A DNA stretch of 64,000 bases from positions 15,643,001 through 15,707,000 of the forward strand of contig NC_092568.1 in assembly GCF_037975245.1 (NCBI RefSeq). Direction: 5' to 3'. Both the position numbers and the translations under genes were made by a program. Shown piece after piece: positions 13,001 through 25,000 of this stretch. The notes beneath the pieces are model-generated. The model did not search any database, was not told the origin of the DNA, and worked only from the letters and a program-made list of their open reading frames with translations. The number at the start of each line of letters is the position of its first letter. Position 1 is the stretch's first letter. This DNA is from Apostichopus japonicus. Lineage: Eukaryota; Echinodermata; Holothuroidea; Aspidochirotida; Stichopodidae.

Positions 13001-16000
13001 ATTGCAGTAGCTAAGATAGAAACAGCAAAATGTACAAATGAAATTCATATTTCAGACAAGATTACAGCACAGGAATGACAGAATACTGAAGTACCATAAA
13101 AAGGATGAAAATAAATTAAATTTCTTCAACTCAACCTCCTGTTGTTAAGTGATATAAACCTCTGAAATGTTAATGCCAAACTAGAACTGAAAACAGAATG
13201 CCAGAGGGCTTCATGATTCCTTGCCACTTTTAGTATGCAGGGTTTGGTTTCAAGAGAAACTTGTTATTCTGGATTAAACTAGAGACCAGCATTGAAGAAA
13301 ACAATTCCTAAAGGTAATACATTACAGCCACACTATGAGGAGAAAGTTTCATTAGAGAGTAGGAGTAGCAGCTCCCTGGTTTTATCTGCAATCTACTAAA
13401 TTCATATCAATTCACTCAAGTGGGTGCTCAGTCAGTGGTGGTTCATTGTCATGGGAACTATTAAAATGACAACCTCTCTGACATCAGTCCTGGACAGAGT
13501 ACTTAAAATGTACACAATACTATGCCACATGTCTTTTGGAATCACAGATAATCACCTTTTAATGGGTACAATCACTGTAGTTCTACCTGAAGGAAATCAC
13601 TGTAGCAATATTAACTGCAGTAGGTTTATAGTATGTTTTGATGTGTACAAGTCTCTTTAAACCTACTACAAAACATTGTAACAACACACTACTGTATTAA
13701 TTAGCCCAACTGTTAGTATTTCAGGCTTTTGAACTCTTTAAGATGGATCCACATACCATACATGAAATCATCAAGTTGTTATTGTTGGAGTCATCCTTTT
13801 GTCAATGTTTTCATACCTTGACCTCTTCTACTGAGCTCAAGTGATCTTTGACCTTCACAAGTGTTTTACTCAATAAGGTGGATCCACATACCAAGTACGA
13901 AGTGCATCCAAGCTTTACTTCTGGAGGCATCCATTTCGTAAAATGTTCAGACTTTGACTTCTGTTAACCTCAAATGACCTTTGACCGCTGCAGAAAACTC
14001 TTGGCTTCTCATACTCTGTAAGGGGCACCCACATATGGAGTACTAAGGTCATCCAAGTTTTACTTTTGGAGTTATTTTGTTAACTTTGACCTATGTTGAC
14101 CTTATTAAAATGACCTTTGAGCTCTGCAGAAAACAATAAGGTTTTGTAACCTTATGAAGTACTTAAAATGGTGGCATCCACTTTCCAAGTTCACCCACCC
14201 TACAGTCTTTTACTAATTGTGTTCACAAGCCGAGGCATCCCACACACATATTAGAAAGATTATGCATTGTTGTAGATATGTTGGGAGAAACTGAAAATAC
14301 AGTGAATATAAGAAACATCAAGTACATTGGTTTACAGTTGATATATACCACAAAAACAACACTAAGGAACAAACAACAGACAAAACACACACTAATTAGC
14401 TATACACTGTTCTCAGGGAGATAAACCTTAATACACAGAAGTTGAATTTAATCCTCAAAACTGTGAGGAGTAGGGTTGTTTGCTAAGACTGAATGTTGAT
14501 TAAAACTAACTCATTCAAAGCTCCAAACACACTATAGGTTACAGATTGCATGTTGAATTTAACCCAGTTATTGATCACCAATTGTAGCCTTCATATGTTA
14601 CAATAACTGGGACTAATATCATCAATCAAAGATAATCATATCAACTTTGAGTTTTCTAGGAATTGTTTAGCATTTTTATGCATGCATGGTATAAGGGAAA
14701 TATGCAATTATTCACTTTTAGCCAAGACTTTGACATTTGTAGATCTGTCTCAATTTTGACAAATCTTTGAAGAAATTGTGTACTTTATGTACAAACTTTG
14801 TCACATAACAAGATCACAAAATTTATCCTTGTCATATTTTTAAACAAAAATCAAACTTTGGATCTGGCTACTTCAATTTACTTAGCACCATACACCAACA
14901 TACTGCAAAATATCACTTGAGGGAGGGGTCAGGTTACAAGAACTAAGCACTTGAATTAAATACATATAGTGTTGAGTATAATATTCAAAAACCAAGACTA
15001 AAATGCATGCATAAGCCATCTGTTAGACCTGGACACTCTCTCACCTAAATACCATAGAGACCTCCATACGAGAGGCTTGAGTGAATCTCCAACAACCACA
15101 GAGAAAGAGAAAGACCGAAGACAGTAAAGATAAACAGATACAGTAACACCAGACAGGAGTCTACACTTACAGCTGCACTGGTAGCCATTTCAGATGGTTG
15201 ACCACATGTTTCCATTCACAGCGATAGTTATGTTTGTCAGATTTGAACTACTCCTGCAGTACATACTTTACTCTCTCAAACAAGTGTTATACTGTTATAA
15301 ATGAGTATATTTCAACTCTGTTCATATAAGATGCTCCAGATCAAATATATTTTCTAATACATACAGAGAACAATGACATTTATAGTTCAGTGGAAAATCC
15401 CTTTTTGCATCGTCAATAGTTTCAAATATAAGGCATCTTTGCTATTATGATCATGAGATCTGGTAAGACATCAGGTAACAGATTGGTGAGTGCATATGCA
15501 TTCACTGTTTGAGTCACACAGAACAAGGACATTATTTAGACACGTAGTTTCTGCGAAACTCACTTTGTGACAATCTCCTTTTCTCTGTTTGATGCACTGC
15601 CATAAATGCCTGAACTCCCAGAGCCATTGCCAGACACAAAATAACTTGAGTGAGCATAGAAAAACCTCTCTGTCAGAGGGAGAACAACCTGTAAAATGAT
15701 AATGAGAGAACTTCAGATGATGACAGCTATATTTCATAACTTTATTATCAAGTTCAACAACAGAAACTTTGGAATGGATTTCTGATCTAACTAAACTATC
15801 ACTGAATTGTTTGAGATAAAGCATTTCTACTCCTTACACCACAATAAATGTACATCAATAAAGCTAACACCTACCTTGACAAAGAATTTATACTTCTTAC
15901 ACCACAATAAATGTACATCAATAAAGCTAACACCTACCTTAACAAAGAATTTATACTCCTTCTCCTCTTCCTTTCGTCTGTATCCTTGAGCTGTATACAA

Positions 16001-19000
16001 ATGACATTCATTATTAAAGACAGCCTGCACCGTTAATAAAATACCATATCACAATTGAAAGTATGAATACATTAAGCAATCATTTATCTATGATGTGATC
16101 ATCACTCTGAACACAGTCACTCCACAGATTCCAATAATGAAACATGAAACATATCAAAGGTGGTTTGCTGGAACAACGTCTGATACTTCTTGACAATGAT
16201 GATAAAATACATAAATTCTAAAGCTTTGGATCTCATCACATCAAGCTAAGAACAGTATATCTGATATGATAATGAATGTTTATTAGTTAAAGTACTAATC
16301 TCAACAGTACCTTCTCTTCTCAATGGCTTCAAATTGGTTTGGGCTTTGTCTACGTAATGGAGCAGCTTGTCCAGAAGGTTGTATGCAAACCGTTTCTCAA
16401 TGATACTGCTACCTCTCACGACACCATCTCCATCGATGCTTTGTCTGTAGGAAGAAACATTCAGTTATGTGTTGAAAACACAATCCTCATTGTTTAAAGC
16501 AGCTATGCCAACAAATACCAAATTAAATAAGGTAAAGAGAAGCTTAATGCATCTTATACACATCAGGGTGGGAATACCTTGAATTGTAATATCTTTACAA
16601 CCCAACATGATACTTATCATACCCCTAATGATAAAGAGACTTCTCATAAACTAAACACAAATTTAACATACATCTATCAATGCAAACTAATTAACAATGG
16701 TAATATTAAATTATCTGTTATGACAGGTCTGAATAATAACATGGATTTATTCCTTAGTAAACCATTCATTGGATATGTATCAATGATAATCACAAACAAT
16801 AGTGATACACATTCTACTTAACTTCCTATTCATTCCCATACAGAATGAAGTCAGTGTGTTTGCTTCAATTGTAATACAAGATACAGACATGTAATTTGAT
16901 GGAACTATTACACAAGTCTGAACATTTCTCTATATGCCTTCTCATTGCAAAGAGTATTTATACAAGTTATACAAATGTCAGCACACATGTTAAGACCAAA
17001 CACACTTCTGACAGTGCTATAACTGATGCAGATTTATTTTCACTTTTCTCTCAAGGATGGGAAATTGCAAAAATAACATATATAACATATGGGCATGAGG
17101 ACATATAAGAGATTCCTTTGCTAATGCTTTTGTGAGGTTTGAGTGACTATTAAGTTGGACAGTTATGAGGAAAAATTACCAGAAAAGATGTAATACTACT
17201 TCAAACATTACTAGTTATGATGGTCAGAATGATAAAATGTATCATAAAGATTTTGGTAAGAAGTTCAAAGAAAAAGAGATAAGTCATGTGAATGTTAAAG
17301 ATTGAACCTATTTTAATTTTGAAGCTAGCTACAACAATGCTCTCAACCTACATTAAAAATCAAAACTTGACATTTATACCATTAATACCAGGCAAAACTA
17401 ATTCCACACATGTTGTGAATAGGTTGAACAAAGTTTTCTAGTTTTACTAGTAAAGGTTGTAAATAGATCCCATCACCACCATTATTTAAGAAAACTCTCT
17501 CCAGCGCACTCAGCAAGAGTAATTATTTATGAAGTCTACATGCTAGAACTGGTAACTATATTATCAGTTTGATGTAGACACACATGCAGTTCAAACAACA
17601 CTGACATGCTGTAAATCTACATGAATTAATGTAACAACACCATTATCATGCAATACATTGATACACAGAATCACAAGGAAAGAAACACATTGAGCTTAAG
17701 AGCCATTGCAGTGATAAAAGACAATGTTAAAGCAACAATTGAATAGGTCACAATTGTTGCGTTCAGATGGCAAATTTCATGCACAAAAGGACAACAAAAG
17801 GACACAAAAGGATAACAATCTAACGTTACAAAAAGCACAACAATTATTGTAATTTTTTTACTTTCAAGTTGGTGAGATAAAGCTGCAATTTCAACTCCAT
17901 TTGTCACAATATACTGATATCATACTGAACCAGTAAGGAAAATAATTGGTAGCTGTTACTTCAGTATACCATGCATCAGAACTAGAACAGTGGAATTAGA
18001 CAGCGTGTAATTGAAACAATTCTGCATTATAGTAAATTTACAGGACACCAAATTATCTGTATTGTATACACTGTTTTTACCTAGCTAATTAAGAGTTGCC
18101 AAATTATAGTAACTACATAGATCTCAACAATTATTAGCATGAGAGGTGTAAAATTTACCAGTCATTGTTGTATGTCTTGGTTACATTACAAGTTCAACCT
18201 GGTTAGCCCTTGCTTGGTTTATACCCAGAAAAAACGGTGATTTTTCCAGGTATCATGTGATCTACAAATTAACAAACACTGTCTTCCTTGTCTTACTCAA
18301 GCTCAAGTCAACACAAAAAATTCACACAGTAAGTGTGACTTCCGCTGGATTAAGACACCTTTGGTTACTCGTAGATTCATGTGATACTCGGAAAATCACC
18401 ATTTTTTACGGGAATAAACCAAGCAAGGCTGGCTAACCAGATTAAACTTGTAAAGTAGAATTATGCAATCTTACAAATCCATGCAAAATGCAGCTTTTAG
18501 GAGAAGTAAAATTTCATTGTTGTGAAATTTCAGTCAGCACGAAGAACAACATGAAAATAACATTCCACAAGGCTCAATGTGCATCCCATAGTTGTGACTA
18601 ATAGGTGAGTGCAAGACAGTGAAGATATATACTAGTACTGGCACATTACATCTAGCCATGGTCTCATGCATGCTTCTATATACCTTTTCTTCCGCTCATC
18701 TTCCTCACTGAAAAGTATTAATAAACAGTAACAGAGTTATATCCTGCAAATTTAAATGTTTTATTATAACCACTCGCTAGACTCAGCATCCTCTTCTGCC
18801 CCACACCCCAAATCCAATCCATTTCATCATTTTTGTAGACGGAAAAATAAAGGAAGAACTTCCAGAGAAGTACAATCCATTTAGTAACTTATTAAGTGAA
18901 TGAAACATCAATAAATAAATTCTCCTTTTTTCTATCTATTTCTGGTCAAATAACTGAAATTTGTTATATATTTACAAATATATAGAATATTATAATATAG

Positions 19001-22000
19001 ACATTGCACAAAATAAATATATCATGTTGCAGTAGGCTTACACTCTGATTAAAGAAAACAATGTCATATCACCAGTGAAATATACTCAAATTCAAAATTC
19101 ATAAGAGTATTGATGGATAGAGAATTTCTGAATAGAACACCTTTAGTTAAACAAGTTACAGATAAAGTTGTGTGAAAATTTGCTTTCCAAATAAGCTAGA
19201 CATTGTTATGGATAAGGATGAAGTACGTCTTACCTGTGTAATCTATATGCATTGACTTGAAGAAACTTTAGGAGAGCCTGTGAATTTTCCCTATAACTCT
19301 TCTTCTCATTGTCAGTTAAGATATCAAACGGCACTAGCTGAGGATTGCAGCCGGATCCAATCCCTGATGGTCAAAAAAGAACAGAAAATCATGCTCACTA
19401 TAAAGTCATTGCACACTATATATAGGAGATATAGTTACCATTACCCTGAACATGACAACATTTAATAGAAATCAAACTTTTCATTGTTCCATTTTATGAG
19501 TTTATCTTGAACCTCTATGATACAGCTGCTTGTCATATAATATATACAATCTGTGGGATGCTGACGGCATACAACAAGATCACTATTACAATATATTTGA
19601 TTTTTTCTTCTCAAAACTGTCTCTAGAACTAATACTGGAATACTAACTGTCAGCACAGTCATGTTTAATGCTGTCATAAGTACATTAATTACAAATACTT
19701 TTTAAAGTACAAGTGGAATACAAGTATAATATAACAAAGGTTCAAAAAATGCTCACTTCCTTGCATTTGTTCTTCCATCTTAGTTTTATGAGCCCAGACA
19801 TCATGTGAGTTTTCTGCTAGTCTTTCTGCCAGATTCTAGATGAGTAAGGGAATAAATACCATACGTAATTCATATTCGGTGTTCCATAATTTTGTATAAA
19901 ACAAATACTACACAAACACTCTTCTAATGCTTAGAGTGGAGGGGTGGAGGGGTCGGGGAGGTGGGAGGGGGGGAGGGGACAGTAGCTCGGACATTTGCAG
20001 TGGTGATGAATGTTTTTCAGAGATTTTGGAGTAAAGGCAGTACTAGTTTTTAGCACAAGAGGTGTGGGAGAGGAGAAGAGTTTAATTTATCAATTGAGGT
20101 CATCTGGGTTGGTAGTGCAGAAATACTGACTGCAAGGAATTGAGTATTGTTCATACAGTCAGGCTGTGGTGATGTGAAAAAGCAAGAGTAGATTCTAAGT
20201 GAAATATCATCTTGAGGGCAATTTTGCTACATTTTATATATATGTTGATTTTATATAGATAAAGTGGGAGGATGGGGGACTTAGGAATATGTAACTAACT
20301 ATAGATCTACTAATAACCAAAAAAGGCTGTGAAGGGATTTTATTAGTTGTCATTAAGGCATCCAATAGCAATTGTACCAACTTATTGCTGTAATGTGCAT
20401 TGTGACCACTATTGCGTCCATATCTAAAACAATGCACATATCACATATTCAAACTATTCAATTGCTATTTATTGTTTAGAGAAGTACAGAGAGATTGACA
20501 TGAAATTTTAGAGATTGACACGAAAGACCAAGTTAAACACAGACACTTAAAATCAATCAAAGAATGAGGCCCTTGTAATGGCAGATGTTTTATCATTTCC
20601 AAGTTTACCTGCATTTCTCTGGTCAGTGTGATATTAGAGATATCTATAGGTCTGGGATTGAATCCACCAGCAACATCAAAAGCGGTCTGCAAATATGAAA
20701 AAGAAAATAAACGTCAAGACAGCGGAAAGAGTTCTTTGTCAACATTACTAACACTGACATGGATTAATGAGGTACTGTACAGTAAGGATCTAAGAAAATT
20801 AACAGACTTTGCAAAAACAGAAAAGCATTGAACATTATAAAATTAATCTATACCGGATTAATTTTTGAAAGCCTTCTTGGTCTCTGTGCTTGTTGTTGTT
20901 GTTCAGCAGTCTTGCTCCGTTCCATAGCCCACCCCCAAGCAATTAGGGCTCGTAGATTTTCACGGATTGGATCTCTGTAAATGTCCTTCTCCTAAGAAAA
21001 ATAAACATATATAATATATAATAAGTACATTAAAGACAACTATTATGAAATATATGTTAATCTATTATATGTTAATATATGAAAAGTATGTTAGTCCAAT
21101 AACATCTAGAAGACTGACATGAACCAACGTTTTTCAATTGTTGAAGTGAAAGAAAGTATTGACATTAGTTTAAAAGAAAATCAATTCTTACTTTTGCATT
21201 CAACATCTTGTATGGTTTAAGGCGAGGATGTTTCTTCTGATCAGGTCTCTCAATGTCACCAAATATGACTCCAGCATCAAACTAAAAAGCACAGAATATT
21301 AATATATATATATTTACGTTTGTCATAAACAATAAAGAAATCTAATATATTACACATAAAGAGAAGTGGTGTAACATGTAAGAAGAATGGGAAATCTAGA
21401 ACGTATGGAAGAAGGAAAGGAATTATGAAAAGGCAAATTGCATCTGTCAAATGAGAACACCAGTTATCAGAGCTAGAAGGAAACTATTGGAGGAGCTAAT
21501 TATCTGAGTTGTCTCGCTTTAACTGATTCATGTCTAGAATTATTACAATCTTCTCAGTGTTCATATATAGTTTATATGTAGTGAACAAACTTATGTCACC
21601 ATGCAGCACAAGGAACATGAGTTTCTATGAAGGGCATAAGAGATAAGAGGGGGTGCCTAGGGAATTCTGCTCAGCCATTTAGAGAACTCTAAACAACATT
21701 CTGTAAAGTGACTTCACTGTTTCACCATAATCACTTGTGCACCACGTAATTTACTGAAATAGGCAGGATTTGATTCTGTAACGTACCAAGGATTGATTTT
21801 GTAACCAAGGGAGAGAATATGAATGCTTACTTGCTGAATTGACCACATGTCATGGAGATGCTCAGCAAATCGATCACAAAAGGATAGAAGACTTTCATTC
21901 AGAAAAACACTGAAGAAGAAACACAAATATGAAAAAATGATTTCAGTGCAGTGTTCCCAACAGAAAATTAAATCATATTACATGACTACCTGCACTTAAT

Positions 22001-25000
22001 AAAACCAGCTTAATAAAGCACTTAATTAAACAATAACTTCCATCTATATTTTAAGGTGACAGGAATTTAACCAGGTGTTGAAGTAAAGTTTTTACCATTT
22101 GTATAGAGATGGATCTGCTAACAATGTAAAACCATCTAACCTCACTGTAATATAAATATATATGTTAACCTAAAGCATGACATTATGTCTGCACAGAGGT
22201 AGTTTTATTACTTTGATGTATGGACTGGCTTTGGTTGATAGCGGCCATCGACATCAAAGCTTGATTCTCTGATGTAAGTCTCATCATGGTAGGCCATGGA
22301 ATAATCTGGTGGAAGAGCACTGCCGATGGAAGTCAAGCAAGGTAACGCCTTCTCAAACAATTCTCCATCAAACTCCTGGGTAGAGACATTACCAATTAAG
22401 TGTTACAAAAGTATCAACATTGCTAAAGATGTGTTACCTTTCTAGAGATGTAACAAAAACAAAAATTTTATTACAGCTACATGGGTAGGGGTGGGGCACC
22501 ACTAACAATTTACTTAAATCAAGCATTCGATATGAGATATTGTGTTACCCATGCCCTTCAAGCAGGAGGAATGAACTAAATATTGTTATCAAATTACTGA
22601 GTAAGGTGGAACAAACAAGAATTTCTCCAGAACCTCTGCTCACCTCTGCTCTTCTAGGTTAAAACAATGTAGGTGACAGATTAATTTTAATTATAAATGA
22701 AGAAAATGTAAATATTTCAAACACATGTCATGACACAAGTATGTAAACTAAAAATCTACCCCCCACCCCAAGACTGAGGTATGTAGTTATACATGGGTAG
22801 GGGTAGGGGGAGCACTACAAATTTATTTAAATCAAGCAAACAGAATGAGATACTGTGTTACCCACACCCTCCAAGCAGGAGGTATAAATTTTAATATTGA
22901 CCTTTTCTGCCAGTGCATCAAACAGACCAGTAAACAGCATCATTGTAAGACGTTTTTCCTCATCTGAAGCAGCTCCATATGTTCCCCAGCCTCCAAGACT
23001 GCTGTAGTAAGTTATGCAACGATCATAGTGAAGTTGCACAATCTATTATGGACGGATCAATACCAGAGTGAGTACTAGATTGTATTTCATAACACTGATA
23101 CTGTTAAACTTAAAGAGACAACTGTTTTTGTCCTGTTCCTCTCAAATATGGCAACATAGAAGAAAAACATAACATTGTCCATTCCCTGGAACATTGAAGT
23201 TCCACAAGAAAGTTTTGAACAGTTTCTTACTGATTTTACAAGAACATCCTGTTACTGAAGAGATGAACTAGCAAAGAGCTGCTGACTATAAAGGCATCAC
23301 CACAGAATCACTTTTGATATTTATAGTAGCTATATGTCAAACTCAAAGTATGAAGAGCTCTTATGAGTGAAAGATTTGTTTAATATCTTAGATGGAGTCT
23401 ACGTACCTTAAGCGAGACGTATGTGTGCTCTTCTAGTGCAGGAATATCCTTGATCAACTTTGTCAGCAACCTCTGCATGACCGATGGCTTCAGATTTCTA
23501 TTTTTCAAAGACAGAGGTCCAATAATGTATGGTAAAGCAAATTAAGAACATGTTAAACTTAAAGTAAGTCTATTTTTACATACTTCATGCACAATCAAAA
23601 GGCCGGTTGAATATGAGAAGGCGAAACTTGTGACTGACAAAATATATCAAACCAAATGTGAGTCAGATAGTCAGAATTGGTGGAAGATCTTGACCCTGTT
23701 GAAAACTTCTTAAATAGTCACAAGAAATGTGCAGTAAAGATTTTCCTTGTTATAAGCAAGATACTATCAGCAAACAGCTCTTCTTTAGGATTCAATCTTG
23801 CCACAATTCAAACATAGTTAGTATTGAAAGGAATTAACTAGAAACTAAAGCAAGAACATATCAACAAATTCAAATTTATTATTGATCATACTTAGTAAGG
23901 GCTATGAGGAATTCTGCAATAGTGTCTCTCTGCCCTCTAGTGAGGGAGCGACAACTGGCCATCCGGTAGACTGTGTGAAGGGTAGCATCCATAAGGGCTG
24001 CACTTTTATCAGCATTCTCAAACATAACTGCATTGCGCGTAAGGAGTGGCAGAACAGAGTTGCACATGTATCTGTTCAGGGCCAGTGCCATATCATGGTC
24101 ATGAGTGTTTGGCTGTAAAGTTCAAAAGAAAAGAAAAGCATGTGTGAAATGCGGAAAAAACCAGGCTTTCATAGATTGTTTGAATTTTATATTTACTCTT
24201 AAAACTTAACAAATGGCACATAAGGCCTGTATAAATTGTCCTCATCTGACTATATGTACACAGTATGTAGAGTGAGGCAGCTGGAGATAGTGAGTACCGG
24301 TATAAGTCTTGTTCATGAGAATGAAAGAATTACATGAAATCTCCCAGGAACTTCAGTCAGTGCAAAAACTTTTTCATTTTGTTCTTCTCCTTCAATAATA
24401 GATAAACAAGAAATTGTGTTAAACAAATATTCCAGGTATAAACTTACAGTATCCATGGTTATTGCTGCTCTCAAGTCTGGTAAAAATGCCTTCTCCAGAA
24501 GACTGAAGAACATCTGTTTGTCAGAAATCCCATAGACTCTCTCTAAGAACAGCAGCATACACTCTTTATGACAAGGTGTCAATCCTTTTAGGTCAGCACC
24601 TAACGGTTTACCAGCCCCTTCTGCAAATTAATTAAAAACAAGATTTCTTGCTACGATATGATACAATATAACACCTAATTTACATCTTTATTGACTTATT
24701 CCTGCTATATTTAATAGCATTTAATCCAACTCCACGTGCGCAGCATGCCATAGTCATTGGTCATGCAAACACATTTGCACATACAATGCCACAAGTTTGA
24801 AATTACAGAGAAGATGAAATTTTGTAATTGTTGGTCAGTAATTTCTCGTTCTCAAATATGACTTTATATTATGAAGGATAAAAGTGGATATTTCATAAGA
24901 AGAGAGAATCATACTGGTAATGCGGAAGGAAAAGGCAACATTTTCATGATTCCCACCTACGATTTTGACAATAATAATGTTATAAGAATACTCCACTGTG

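Noticed and set aside
15166-15235. Donor-like gtaagtgtag near 15170 suggesting an extra exon between exons 60 and 61
   Set aside because: The open stretch is very short with in-frame stops, and exons 60 and 61 join directly in frame and in alignment.
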